DNA from: SZUA-38 sp965212525
GTDB lineage: Bacteria; Pseudomonadota; Gammaproteobacteria; Xanthomonadales; SZUA-38
Reading direction: 5' to 3'
Assembly: GCA_965212525.1 (NCBI GenBank)
Contig: CBDBVC010000042.1
Location: 1-64,000, forward strand
Length of the DNA: 64,000 nucleotides
Shown here: positions 1-9,023 of the stretch, piece by piece
Position numbering within the stretch: position 1 is the first letter of the stretch
Layout of the letters: each line of letters starts with the position of its first letter
Made by a program: the position numbers and the translations under genes
Notes under the pieces: generated by a model
Databases searched by the model: none
Seen by the model: only the letters and a program-made list of their open reading frames with translations
What the model was told of the DNA's origin: nothing

Positions 1-113
1 ATTTCAATTATGCCAATCGCACAGTGCTCGGTCTGGGTGTCACAACAGACGGTGACATACTGGGACTCAGTCCACGCGATTCATCCGATCCGGAAAACTG
101 GGCACATCATTGA
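1..113 (+). CDS. C-terminal end of a gene cut by the window start
   Basis: The frame that begins at base 3 is open from the window edge and ends with TGA at 111-113. It gives a 36-residue tail ending in NWAHH. The other two forward frames are closed or read less like protein here. The tail is too short to assign a family. The next gene-like element is the tRNA promoter about 75 bases downstream, so this was probably the last gene of its transcript. Confidence 0.5.
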   Translation, partial: FNYANRTVLGLGVTTDGDILGLSPRDSSDPENWAHH

Positions 114-187
114 TGTGACATGCATGGCCGGCATGAGCATGACATCAGGAATATTCAGCTGATGCAGTGCTGGTGTTCAGAAAAGAC

Positions 188-215
188 TTGATTGCTGGCG
201 ACAAATCCGTAAAAT
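188..215 (+). promoter_or_regulatory. sigma-70-like promoter of tRNA-Asp
   Basis: TTGATT (188-193) and TAAAAT (210-215) are separated by 16 bases. They are followed by a GC-rich stretch (CACGCGCC) where transcription would start, as is common in stable RNA promoters under stringent control. The tRNA begins about 36 bases after the expected start, leaving a short 5' leader for RNase P to remove. Confidence 0.55.
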
Positions 216-257
216 CACGCGCCTTGTCCAATGATCCATGTGATCGACGAGAGTGCT

Positions 258-334
258 GGAGCGGTAGTTCAGTTGGTTAGAATACCGGCCTGTCACGCCG
301 GGGGTCGCGGGTTCGAGTCCCGTCCGCTCCGCCA
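258..334 (+). tRNA. tRNA-Asp (anticodon GUC)
   Basis: The 77 bases form a complete cloverleaf. The acceptor stem GGAGCGG pairs with CCGCTCC, and the CCA end is encoded at 332-334. The D-loop reads AGTTGGTTAGA, and the anticodon GTC lies at 292-294 in the loop CTGTCAC. The T-arm is GCGGGTTCGAGTCCCGT. The sequence is nearly the same as E. coli tRNA-Asp. It stands alone, with no second tRNA close by. Confidence 0.98.
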
Positions 335-415
335 GTTTCTCTCATGATGATCTTTCCTCTGGACAACCACACTGAGGCATCGCAGTATGCCCTTGACCCC
401 TTCAGGTAAGCAATC

Positions 416-778
416 ATGGCTGTCCAGATATTCAAGTTACGCGGTGTGCCCGAAGACGAGGCCGAGGATATTCGAGAACTGCTCGAATCCAATGATCTCA
501 GCTTTTATGAAACATCCGCCGGAAACTGGGGCATATCCATGCCCGCCCTGTGGCTGCATGATGCGGCCGACAAACCCAGGGCGAGGGAATTGATCGACGC
601 TTATCAGAAACAGCGTCAGATCGACAGGCGAGAGGCTTTTGCAGAACTCAAGTCTCGTGGAGAACAACCCACACTGTGGCGTGAATTCAGGAGCAATCCA
701 CTGAAATTCGTGTTCGTGATGGCTGCCGTGATCGCCCTGCTTTATTTTGCTACGGTTCCGTGGTTGCCATCTTCCTGA
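416..778 (+). CDS. DUF6164-like small membrane protein
   Basis: This 120-residue protein has a soluble N-terminal domain (about residues 1-85, with FKLRGVPEDEAEDI and ETSAGNWGIS) and one membrane helix near the C-terminus (about 95-114). The pattern resembles the DUF6164 family of gammaproteobacterial proteins, whose function is unknown. The N-terminal part has the look of a short ferredoxin-like alpha-beta fold (my inference). Its last 29 bases overlap the end of the convergent methyltransferase gene. The ATG follows closely on a GGTAAG stretch that may serve as a weak ribosome-binding site. Confidence 0.75.
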   Translation: MAVQIFKLRGVPEDEAEDIRELLESNDLSFYETSAGNWGISMPALWLHDAADKPRARELIDAYQKQRQIDRREAFAELKSRGEQPTLWREFRSNPLKFVFVMAAVIALLYFATVPWLPSS

Positions 779-1520
779 CGAAACGGTAAACGAATCGATC
801 GGTCTTGCCGCGTATCGATGGATCGTACATGGGCAGCGTGTGATCGTCATCGCTGTTTCTGAGGAAATCTGCCTCGCCATCAAACTCGAAACAGCCCGAG
901 GCCAGAATTTCACGTCTGGCGAGGTTCGGGTCGATGCGATGCAGGCTGTTGCCGGTCTTGGTTGGAGAGCCTGCTGCAGCGACATGATCCACCACACCCA
1001 GGACAGCGCCCTTCTTGAGTGAACGACACAGGTTGTCGAGCAGTTTCGGGCCATCGATCAATGGCCAGCTGCCATCGCCGGGATTGAAATAGATATCGTG
1101 ATAGGAGAGAACCATCAATATGGTATCGAATCGCTCTTCGCCGAGATCCAGATCATTCACCTCCTGATTGATGTGGGTGACGTTGGTCAGACGGCCTTCC
1201 GTGTAGCGTGCTGTCATTTCATCCCTGGCATAATCGACGTAGGCCTGGTTATTGTGACTGGTCACTTCACCGGATTCGCCAACGATAGCGGACAGGATTT
1301 CCGTGTAATAACCGCCGCCGGCAAACATGTCCAGTACGCTCTGACCGGACTCGACACCAAAGAACGAAAGCACCTGAGCGGGTTTGCGATCCGCATCACG
1401 TCCGCTATCCGCCTCAGGCCTGGCCGGGTTGGCCAGTGCCGCATCTATCTCGCTGGCAAGCACACCGGAGAAGGAAACACTGACAATTACCAAAACCAGT
1501 AAGCGGGTGCATGATCTCAT
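750..1520 (-). CDS. exported methyltransferase-like protein (COG4798 type)
   Basis: The 256 residues start with a typical Sec signal peptide (about 1-22, ending VLAS). A class I SAM-methyltransferase fold follows, with motif I VLDMFAGGGYYTEIL and a later DTILMVLSYHD segment. This matches the predicted methyltransferases of COG4798. The signal peptide would place it in the periplasm, where SAM is not known to occur, so its real substrate or cofactor is unclear. A paralogue of the same layout lies at 32337-33092. The start is supported by GGAGAG upstream of the ATG. The 3' end overlaps the convergent small membrane protein gene. Confidence 0.8.
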   Translation of the reverse strand: MRSCTRLLVLVIVSVSFSGVLASEIDAALANPARPEADSGRDADRKPAQVLSFFGVESGQSVLDMFAGGGYYTEILSAIVGESGEVTSHNNQAYVDYARDEMTARYTEGRLTNVTHINQEVNDLDLGEERFDTILMVLSYHDIYFNPGDGSWPLIDGPKLLDNLCRSLKKGAVLGVVDHVAAAGSPTKTGNSLHRIDPNLARREILASGCFEFDGEADFLRNSDDDHTLPMYDPSIRGKTDRFVYRFVRKMATTEP

Positions 1521-1613
1521 TACGAAGCTCTCCGTAGAATTCTGAGCCGATCATACACTGACCGGCAGCAAAATTGACAGGGCAAAAGTCACACTTGTTC
1601 TGGCAGGGCAAGC

Positions 1614-2771
1614 CTATGGGGGTGACAGTGTCAGGCCGGTCTCGGCTGACCAGATCTCTCTCAGCAGCTGGCGCCATTCGTAGTAGCGATCCTCGATGCT
1701 GCCACTGAGTTTGACCACACGATCGGCGACTTGCATGACATCGGGCTCGAATTCCGAGTTGAACGTGCTGGCCAGTTCGGTGATGGCTGCCTGTGAGTAC
1801 TTGGATTCCTGATAGCTGCCGTATATCTCGGTCAATTCGGACAGGCCATCGCGTGGGCGCCTCTTTTCAGTACTTGCCTCGTAATCGAGTCGTTCCTTTT
1901 CGCGAGTGTAGTCATGATGATACTTGCGCAGCAGGTAATAGGTGTATTGCATGCGTTCACCCAGTTGCCGGTAATGCTCATCCAGAGTGTCTATGAAGCG
2001 GTACTCGCTATCCCTGACACGATTGATCCGGGCCAGAATCGGGTCGTTTCGTGCCGGCAAACGGTTGATGGCGAGCTGTCCCTTGCTGTCGCTGATAAGG
2101 TAGTCACTGAATGCTTCCGGCGCCAGGTTGCGTGCATAGAGCAATGTATCGATATCCGTGATTGATGTGAGTGATTTTGGTGTCATCTGATCTCGAACAG
2201 CCAGCAGATCATTGGCGATGCGGTGATAGAGGTCAATAAACGGGTCTGTCAGGGCATCGACGCTGTCTTCGGCTGTTTCGGGGTAATCCTCAGGACTGGT
2301 GACATCCCGGTAGCTGCGCTGCAGCCAGATACGGCCTGTGCTGTCTATTGCCGTGACATCCAGTGCCAGTACCAGTCCGCTGGATTCGACAATGTCTGCC
2401 GTTACCAGCAGTTCACTCTGCATCTCGGCCACGGGCACCACTCTCACAGCGCCCCACAGTCCGGTGCGGTCGAGCACCTGTTTCAGAACCTGTGGCAGGT
2501 AACGGGATTCGGCTTCACGCAGCTCTTCGGAAACACCCTGCTGATAGCGCAGGAATGCGTCCTCGGGGATACCGAGTCCGAAGGTGGCAATATTGACGTT
2601 AAGCCGTCCACTGTCGTCTTCTGATTCGGTAGATTGCTCATGAGTCTGCAGCACGGTATCCACGGTTGTCACCGGCTGTGGTTCGGGGAGCGGTGGGGTG
2701 CCACTGCAAGCTGTGAGCGTCATCCATGTCATCAGTATTGCAAACAGCTGGTTTGAACCTCGTTGCGTCAT
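1614..2771 (-). CDS. lipoprotein of unknown function
   Basis: I start this gene at the ATG at 2769-2771 because it overlaps the stop of the upstream lipoprotein gene as ATGA, a sign of translational coupling. The product has a lipoprotein signal with the lipobox LTAC, then an acidic linker and a mixed alpha-beta region. The second half is rich in charged helix (RKYHHDYTREKERLDYEAS), possibly a coiled coil. I recognise no family. It is probably anchored in the outer membrane or on the periplasmic side. An ATG 21 bases further upstream is possible but would add residues in front of a good signal peptide. Confidence 0.75.
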   Translation of the reverse strand: MTQRGSNQLFAILMTWMTLTACSGTPPLPEPQPVTTVDTVLQTHEQSTESEDDSGRLNVNIATFGLGIPEDAFLRYQQGVSEELREAESRYLPQVLKQVLDRTGLWGAVRVVPVAEMQSELLVTADIVESSGLVLALDVTAIDSTGRIWLQRSYRDVTSPEDYPETAEDSVDALTDPFIDLYHRIANDLLAVRDQMTPKSLTSITDIDTLLYARNLAPEAFSDYLISDSKGQLAINRLPARNDPILARINRVRDSEYRFIDTLDEHYRQLGERMQYTYYLLRKYHHDYTREKERLDYEASTEKRRPRDGLSELTEIYGSYQESKYSQAAITELASTFNSEFEPDVMQVADRVVKLSGSIEDRYYEWRQLLREIWSAETGLTLSPP

Positions 2772-3448
2772 TCGGCTGCACTCATGCTGCATCGATGCTG
2801 CCTGTCGGTCTGTTCATCACAATCGGTATTCGATGGAAGCGGTTCAATTCGGGTAAAAATCCGGTCAATTTCAAACGGTCTGAATTGCGAATGACTGCTC
2901 ACTTCAGTTGCAATGAGCAGGGCATCCTGATTGTCAACGCGCAACAAGCGCAGTCGGTGTGATACAAGAATCTCATTGTGAATGCTCAGGCTGAAGACAA
3001 GCTCATCACCCTCCCATCCACAGCTGTCCTGTCCGGTGCCGTGTGCTTCCTTGCGGGCTGCACCGCCATAGAATGTGCAACTGAGCGGATAATCGGCAGA
3101 TCGATTGATCACAATCGATGACCCATCCTGCTCAATGATGAGGTGATTGGACTGTGTAATCTGATCGGCGAACCTGGCGGTCTCAATCATTCTCTCCAGA
3201 TTTTGCGATGTCAGATGTGGTCTTGCCAGTGTACTGCGCCCGTGTGACATGTTGAACGCGGACGATCGGTCGCGCTTGTCCAGCTTCTGTTTGAAAAAAA
3301 CGATCTCGTCCGCCAGCTCCTGATCAAAATGATCACTGAGAACCTGATCCATCTCCCAGTTGCCTGTCAGATCGACAAGGTGATTCTGTTCGGCGCTTAA
3401 CCGCGGTGTTTGCAGGCAACCTGAGAAAACCACAGACACAAGCAACAT
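2768..3448 (-). CDS. lipoprotein, paralogue of the neighbouring gene; signal peptide possibly frameshifted
   Basis: The product aligns along its length with the product of 3610-4317. Shared blocks are GNWEMD/GHWELD, LSDHFD/LSDRFE, SADYPLSCTFYGG/ADDFPLTCSFYGG and CGW. The family is unknown. From the ATG at 3446-3448 only ten residues precede the lipobox cysteine (VFSGC), which is short for a lipoprotein signal. A better start lies at 3488 behind CAGGG. It reads MRINTSSIGRI and would join the lipobox frame if one base near 3455 were removed. That gives 239 residues, close to the 235 of the paralogue. The downstream lipoprotein gene overlaps its stop. Confidence 0.75.
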   Translation of the reverse strand: MLLVSVVFSGCLQTPRLSAEQNHLVDLTGNWEMDQVLSDHFDQELADEIVFFKQKLDKRDRSSAFNMSHGRSTLARPHLTSQNLERMIETARFADQITQSNHLIIEQDGSSIVINRSADYPLSCTFYGGAARKEAHGTGQDSCGWEGDELVFSLSIHNEILVSHRLRLLRVDNQDALLIATEVSSHSQFRPFEIDRIFTRIEPLPSNTDCDEQTDRQHRCSMSAAE

Positions 3449-3609
3449 CAGACATGATGCGGCCTATCGAAGATGTATTGATCCTCATGACCCTGAACTG
3501 ACCTCGTTTACCGATGTGACGGTATCATCACCCTGACTGCAGCGCAGCTTACAGCTCAGTAGACAAGGCAGATGATAATAGGGTTGCAGCGGTACCTGTT
3601 GCAGACACA

Positions 3610-4317
3610 TTACTCGGCTATTTTCCGGGTACAACTGCGTTTCCTGCTCAGGGTCGTGGTGCAGTTCTGAGAGTCGGGCAATGGATCGAAGCGGCTGAAC
3701 ACACGGTTTAGCGTAAAGGGTGCCGACTGGCTTCTGGAATAGACGGTGGTGGCAATGTTCAGTTTGTCACCCTCCGGAGCCAGTGTCAGTCTGTGGTTGA
3801 CCCTGAGCCCGTCATCGAGGATCACCATGAACACCAGCTGGTGATGATCCCACCCACAGACTTCGGTAGCCAGGCCGTCTGATTCGGCTCGCGAGACGCC
3901 GCCATAGAAACTGCAGGTGAGTGGGAAGTCGTCTGCTCGCTGAATGGCAATGCCTTCACTGCTCTGAATGATTTCCAGCAGGTTACTGCGTGTGATCTGC
4001 TCGGTGAATCGGCCGATATCGATAATGGATCGCAATGAGCGATTGGCCCGGTTGTAGCTGATGCCACCACCACGAGTGGTCAGTGTTTCGGTTCTGGCCT
4101 GACGTTCCAGTGAACGCCTGGCCAGCAGGAATTCGAGTTCGATCTTGTCCTCGAACCGGTCACTGAGCTGGAAGTCCAGTTCCCAGTGACCCGAGAAATC
4201 GATCGATCTGGCCGTGTTGGTCTTCAGTGCCCGGGGCTTGTTGCTATTGCAGCCGCTAATCGCCAGCAGACAACTGAAGATCAGCAAGAGGGCAGTCATT
4301 TTTATAGGTCGTGACAT
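3610..4317 (-). CDS. lipoprotein, second copy of the paralogous pair
   Basis: The protein has 235 residues, with a clean lipoprotein signal (MSRPIKMTALLLIFSCLLAISGC). The mature part shares its conserved blocks with the product of 2768-3448, including FPLTCSFYGG and CGWDHHQLVF. Both carry a paired-cysteine arrangement that could form a disulfide, and a GHWELD start reminiscent of lipocalin-like or beta-barrel proteins (inference only). No family is recognised. The gene leads a minus-strand run of three lipoprotein genes, with 161 bases separating it from the next. Confidence 0.75.
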   Translation of the reverse strand: MSRPIKMTALLLIFSCLLAISGCNSNKPRALKTNTARSIDFSGHWELDFQLSDRFEDKIELEFLLARRSLERQARTETLTTRGGGISYNRANRSLRSIIDIGRFTEQITRSNLLEIIQSSEGIAIQRADDFPLTCSFYGGVSRAESDGLATEVCGWDHHQLVFMVILDDGLRVNHRLTLAPEGDKLNIATTVYSRSQSAPFTLNRVFSRFDPLPDSQNCTTTLSRKRSCTRKIAE

Positions 4318-4489
4318 CAGCGTACTTTAACCCAGGAAGCTCAAAAGCGTGTTAATACAGCAGGATGACAGGTTGCCGATCATGCTCTTTACAAAGGATC
4401 GTCGACAGACGAAAACGCTTACAGGCAGTTGCAGGCATAAACACAAGAACATGAACGGATTGTCAGCGATGTGCTGAAAATCCGATCGG

Positions 4490-6037
4490 TCAACGTGCCA
4501 GCAGGACGGTGAGGGTCGACATCATGCCTTCGCCGTCTTCCCGGCCATAGCGCAACAGAATATCGTGCTTGTCATCGGCGTTTATATCCGCAGTCGTGGT
4601 CATGTCACCATCGCGGGGCAACTGTACCCGCTGCACCTGAGCACGCCTGACAAACAGATTGTCACTGCTGTTGCCGGCATGCAGTGCAATACGGTTGTCA
4701 CCACGATTGACCAGCAGGTCAACGTTTTCATCGCCGGTGAAATCAGCGACCTGTACCAGCGGGTTACCGCTGCGTCCCGAGGTCAGATTGAACTTCATCT
4801 CGACTTCACGGTTCAGATTGGGGCGGGTATTGAACGCATCATTCTCGCCCATGGTGTAGAAGTCATAGTCCAGGTCGACCTCGCCAGACAGCAGCGCCGA
4901 AATCACCTGTCCCACACCCAGCTTCAGAGAGGGTATGGTCAGATCGGTACGACCGTCATTGTTCAGGTCGCTGGCACGAAGATCGAATTGCGTGCTGTCG
5001 GAGCTGATCGCACTGTCTGCCACCGCATTGAACTTGAGGCCACCGGCTCCGCTGCGACCGAAGTGGAATTCGTAATCATTGCGTTGCTCGAAAACGCCTG
5101 AATTTCTTGAATGCTTGAAGACCAGATCGGCCAGACCATCGTTGTTGAGATCGTTGATGTCGATCAGCCGGCGGTGTTGCAGATTGCCCTGATCCGGAGA
5201 CTGTCCGTCTATGGATTGCAATTCCCACCATTCTTCCGAATGGAATGACAATCCTGTCGACAGGGTGGCTGGACTGTCATGATACTGACCGTTCTGCTGC
5301 AGGCGATAGACGTCAATCCGGTTGCCGCTGACGTGATAAAGCTGCGGGCCGGACTGACCAGCATCGACAAGAAACAGACGCGGATCACTGTAGAGCGGGT
5401 TGTTATCAAAGATTCTCATCTCGGCCGGTATTGGTAACTGCTGTTCACGCCACTGGCCTTCGCCATCACCGAGTCTTATCTGCAATCGCCTGAAATCGGA
5501 CACCAGCAAGTCAGCGTGGCCGTCACCGTTCAGGTCACGGACAAAATCCTTGCGTGCCAGAAAGTGCTGTTCTGCCTGCAGGTAAATCGAGTCGACCTGT
5601 GCGATCTCTTCGAAACGGTTGCCGCTGGCGATGTAACGATGCACAGCCGAACTGGACAGGAATGCGATCCCTTCGGCGATGCCATTGCCACTGTCGACCA
5701 GATCGAAGAACAGAAAGGTCTCGGGCAATGTGATGCGGCTGATCTGTTCGGGTGTCTTGCCCGACGTATGGCTGGTGTACACAGCCAGCAGTCGCCTCAT
5801 CTGTTCATCATGACCCAGGATCAGCAATTCGTTGCCCTCTGCCGGGTGCACATCGGCGACCATGACGTTGTGAGTCACGGTAAAGGGCAGTTTGAGGGTC
5901 AGCTCTTCAAAAGGTTCTGCCCTCGATCGCGACTGTGCCTGTGCATCGAGGACGAGAAGCATGAGACTGGCGATCACCAGTGTAATCATGCCCAGGGTGC
6001 AGGGTTTTTGACGGTTGCGTGAATCGGCGGCTGTCAT
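4490..6037 (-). CDS. secreted FG-GAP/VCBS repeat protein
   Basis: After a signal peptide (residues about 14-34, ending AQA) the protein carries repeated calcium-binding FG-GAP motifs. Examples are DLNGDGHADLLV, DLNNDGLADLVF, DLNNDGRTDLTI, DFTGDENVDLLV and DINADDKHDILL. These repeats build integrin-like beta-propellers, so this is probably a secreted or surface propeller protein. Nothing in it points to an enzyme. I use the ATG at 6035-6037; a start 45 bases further upstream would put 15 extra residues before the signal. The gene is divergent from the GGDEF gene at 6151. Confidence 0.8.
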   Translation of the reverse strand: MTAADSRNRQKPCTLGMITLVIASLMLLVLDAQAQSRSRAEPFEELTLKLPFTVTHNVMVADVHPAEGNELLILGHDEQMRRLLAVYTSHTSGKTPEQISRITLPETFLFFDLVDSGNGIAEGIAFLSSSAVHRYIASGNRFEEIAQVDSIYLQAEQHFLARKDFVRDLNGDGHADLLVSDFRRLQIRLGDGEGQWREQQLPIPAEMRIFDNNPLYSDPRLFLVDAGQSGPQLYHVSGNRIDVYRLQQNGQYHDSPATLSTGLSFHSEEWWELQSIDGQSPDQGNLQHRRLIDINDLNNDGLADLVFKHSRNSGVFEQRNDYEFHFGRSGAGGLKFNAVADSAISSDSTQFDLRASDLNNDGRTDLTIPSLKLGVGQVISALLSGEVDLDYDFYTMGENDAFNTRPNLNREVEMKFNLTSGRSGNPLVQVADFTGDENVDLLVNRGDNRIALHAGNSSDNLFVRRAQVQRVQLPRDGDMTTTADINADDKHDILLRYGREDGEGMMSTLTVLLAR

Positions 6038-6150
6038 GATGTGTGATCCAAAAAGACAAGAGCATACTGTATCGGTTTTCAAATTACGTGAACAGAATGT
6101 ATCGGCAATGGCAAAACTGGCCGTCTGTGGCGCTATACTGTGAGTTCACG

Positions 6151-7344
6151 ATGGGTCAAACTGCCAACAACTCCATGGATGTCGTACTCAACCAGTGGTC
6201 ACTGGCCATACAGGTGTCCATACTGGCAGTCTTTGTGGTCGTGTTTCTGGCACTGTGGCTCAACTCGAGTCGTCGACTGATCCTGGTCTGGCTTGTTGCC
6301 TGGGCCTGCAATGCGCTGGCGTTGCTGTCTGTCTACGGTGTACTGTTGGCGACAGATCACATGGACACCACAGGGCTGGTGGCGCTTTACAGTCTCTACG
6401 CCTGGGCCAAGCTGTGGTTTGCGTTGCTGCTGGTGGCAGGACTTCGTATCTATCTGAGACAGAATGCCCTGATGACTCGACGCGCTGTGCTGGTGTTACT
6501 GGCGATCACACTGGCAGGCTGGTTGCTGATGACGGGGTTCAGGGTCGATCTACTGATGATCCAGGTCGCAGTCTACTGGCTGGTCGGACTGGTGATGTCA
6601 GTGACGGCACTCTGGCTGATGCTGACATCGCATCATGGCCGCATCAGATTGCTGGTCGTCGTCGTACTCCTGGAAGGGGTAGTCTTTCTGCATCATGGCT
6701 GGGTGTTGCTACCGGTACTCTTCGGTGAACCAGTACCGCGATACATGACTCATATTTCGTTCTTCGACTCGATTTCGGAGATGGTGGTGGGTATTGCCTG
6801 CCTGTTCGCCATTGCTTCTCAGGTCATCGACGAAATCAGGCAGAGCAACCGAAAGCTAGAGCAGAGCCAGGATGCACTGCGCGAACTGGTCGACGTTGAC
6901 CCGCTGACTCACCTGTGGAACAGGCGTAAGCTGAAATCTCATCAGACCTCGTCAGATGGCGATGCCTATCTGGTCTACATCGACGTTGACAATTTCAAGC
7001 AGATCAATGATCGCTGGGGGCACACCATGGGAGATGCCTGTCTGATCAGGGTTGCTGATGCCATGCGACAGCATTTCCGTGATGATGACGGCATCTTCAG
7101 GCTTGGTGGTGATGAATTCCTGCTCATCGTGCAGGGCCTGAATCAGGAGGAGCTGATGGACCGTATCAGCGCCATGCAGGTCACACTCGCTGATACCGGA
7201 GGTGATCATCCAGCTGTCCGGATTTCGGTTGGAGTGCAGACCCACAGGGCAGGTGAAGATTTCGAGCTGTCGCTCTCCTCGGCCGATGCCAACATGTATC
7301 AGGCCAAACGCTCGGGCCGCGGCAGGGTGGTTGTGCAGTCATGA
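6151..7344 (+). CDS. membrane diguanylate cyclase (GGDEF)
   Basis: The N-terminal half holds about six to seven hydrophobic helices, forming an integral sensor domain of no named type that I can see. A GGDEF domain follows, with the intact active site RLGGDEFLLIV. Five residues before it is RDDD, the product-binding inhibitory site. It should make c-di-GMP and be product-inhibited. I chose the ATG at 6151 because the upstream frame (rich in Y, W and R) reads as non-coding and contains a TATACT promoter-like box at 6134. The ATG at 6175 is an alternative. Confidence 0.85.
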   Translation: MGQTANNSMDVVLNQWSLAIQVSILAVFVVVFLALWLNSSRRLILVWLVAWACNALALLSVYGVLLATDHMDTTGLVALYSLYAWAKLWFALLLVAGLRIYLRQNALMTRRAVLVLLAITLAGWLLMTGFRVDLLMIQVAVYWLVGLVMSVTALWLMLTSHHGRIRLLVVVVLLEGVVFLHHGWVLLPVLFGEPVPRYMTHISFFDSISEMVVGIACLFAIASQVIDEIRQSNRKLEQSQDALRELVDVDPLTHLWNRRKLKSHQTSSDGDAYLVYIDVDNFKQINDRWGHTMGDACLIRVADAMRQHFRDDDGIFRLGGDEFLLIVQGLNQEELMDRISAMQVTLADTGGDHPAVRISVGVQTHRAGEDFELSLSSADANMYQAKRSGRGRVVVQS

Positions 7345-7437
7345 TGCCTGACCCGGGCGAATGTCGACAGTTTCCTGTGTCCAGGTATCAGAACACTGCG
7401 TTACAATGAACGCCCTGTGTCACTGGAGCGAAATCGA

Positions 7438-8265
7438 ATGGTAACGGGTACGGTCAGAAAGATGCGCGCCGAACTGGGTGATGTGGTTCAGTATTATTTG
7501 CCCCTGGGTGATGAGGAAGTACATATCAACCCGTTTCTCGGACGACATCTTCGTCTCAGCTACACTGGTAATATTGCCTGCAAGAATTGCGGGCGCCCCA
7601 CCAAGAAGAGTTTTTCACAGGGCTATTGCTACCCCTGCATGCGACGGCTGGCCGCGTGTGACATGTGCATCATGAAGCCGGAAACCTGTCATTATCACGA
7701 AGGCACATGCCGCGAACCCGAGTGGGGTGAACGCAACTGCTTCCAGCCACATTTTGTGTACCTGTCAAATACCTCGGGACTGAAGGTGGGAATTACCCGG
7801 CACAATCAGATCCCGACACGCTGGATAGACCAGGGCGCCACCCAGGCGATACCGATGTTCCGTGTCAGCTCCAGACGACAGTCCGGCATACTGGAAATGG
7901 CCTTCAAGTCGATGATTGCCGACAAGACCAACTGGCGGGCCATGCTCAAGGGTAATTCATCGGCGCGTCACATGGACGATGAGGCCAGTAGTCTCGTGTC
8001 ACAACTGGATAAAGGGCTGGATGAACGCATGGAACAATTTGATGACGGCCCTGTGGAACGGCTGGAGAATGCCGATACCGTCGAGATCAACTACCCGGTA
8101 GAGCAGTTTCCTGAAAAAGTCGTGTCCCACAATTTTGACAAGAATCCAGTGGTTGAAGGTCAGCTCAATGGTATCAAGGGTCAGTATCTGCTGTTCGATA
8201 CCGGCGTCATCAACATGCGCAAGTTCTCTTCCTATGAAGTCACCGTGGACGGTGATCAGGCCTGA
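7438..8265 (+). CDS. DUF2797 family protein
   Basis: The N-terminal third has a cysteine-rich, probably zinc-binding segment (CKNCG, CYPCMRR, CDMC, CHYH). A block FVYLSNTSGLKVGITR follows, which is typical of DUF2797 and recalls a GIY-YIG-like fold. The function of the family is not established. The start is set by GGAG at 7425-7428, nine bases before the ATG; a TACAAT box at 7402 could be the -10. The last 10 bases overlap the convergent methyltransferase gene. Confidence 0.8.
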   Translation: MVTGTVRKMRAELGDVVQYYLPLGDEEVHINPFLGRHLRLSYTGNIACKNCGRPTKKSFSQGYCYPCMRRLAACDMCIMKPETCHYHEGTCREPEWGERNCFQPHFVYLSNTSGLKVGITRHNQIPTRWIDQGATQAIPMFRVSSRRQSGILEMAFKSMIADKTNWRAMLKGNSSARHMDDEASSLVSQLDKGLDERMEQFDDGPVERLENADTVEINYPVEQFPEKVVSHNFDKNPVVEGQLNGIKGQYLLFDTGVINMRKFSSYEVTVDGDQA

Positions 8266-8849
8266 TAGGTCCAGACCGTGGCTGGTGGTATGTTCCTGAA
8301 CACGGTCTTGATGCGCATGGCCTTGCGGCCGTAGCGTTCGAGTGTGCGGTTTGATACCGGTGAACTGAATCCGTAGGTGAACTGGATCAGTGGCCGGTCA
8401 GGGGGCAGCAGGCTGAAAACCTGATCGAGTATGTCATCCTTCTTCTTTTTCGGTAATGACAGCAATGGCAGTGAGGACACCACGGCTCCGATCTGAGTGC
8501 GGGCGAGTCCATGTTGTTCAAGCGTTGATGTCATGTCGGCGGCATCGGCCTGAATGATGTTGACCTTCGGGAACCGGTCACCGAGCAACCGGGCCAGGCC
8601 GGCATCGACCTCGATGACGTGCAGCTCAGATTCACAGATGCCGGATTCCAGCAGTGCCCGTGTCAGGCTGCCGGTGCCGGCACCCAGCTCGATGATTTCG
8701 CCCGGGTAGCGGGCGGCAATCTGGGCCATGTTCATGGCAAGCCGGTTGCTGCTGGGTACCACCGCTCCCATGCGTGAGGGTGATTTCATCCATGTTTGAA
8801 TAAATTGCGCGTGCTGGCTCAGTTTTGACATCGCATTCGTTCCATTCAT
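8256..8849 (-). CDS. PmtA-like class I methyltransferase
   Basis: The motif IIELGAGTGSLTRALLESG is a SAM-binding motif I, followed by an acidic motif II (LHVIEVDAGLARLL) and QADAAD. The whole resembles phospholipid N-methyltransferases and the related rRNA-dimethylase-like group (COG3963). The C-terminal segment IQFTYGFSSPV fits PmtA-type proteins, which methylate phosphatidylethanolamine, but the substrate cannot be told from sequence. There is no signal peptide. I use the ATG at 8847-8849; an in-frame ATG at residue 7 is also possible. Confidence 0.75.
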   Translation of the reverse strand: MNGTNAMSKLSQHAQFIQTWMKSPSRMGAVVPSSNRLAMNMAQIAARYPGEIIELGAGTGSLTRALLESGICESELHVIEVDAGLARLLGDRFPKVNIIQADAADMTSTLEQHGLARTQIGAVVSSLPLLSLPKKKKDDILDQVFSLLPPDRPLIQFTYGFSSPVSNRTLERYGRKAMRIKTVFRNIPPATVWTYQA

Positions 8850-9023
8850 CACACGCTCGAGTTGAGCTGACTATAACAGCTGTCTGCAGTGTGTTCTATG
8901 ATGTGTATCAATGCACCATTGATGCGGACCCGAACACAGTAAACCAGTTTTTGATGATGTTTTCACAGTGCAGTCAGTCATGAATGCTCTTTCAATTGGC
9001 AGGTTTATCCCCAGATCTTCAGA

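Noticed and set aside
437..1054. A 205-codon minus-strand frame across the first two genes
   Set aside because: It runs across two recognised genes in other frames and contains no known motif, so it is a shadow frame.
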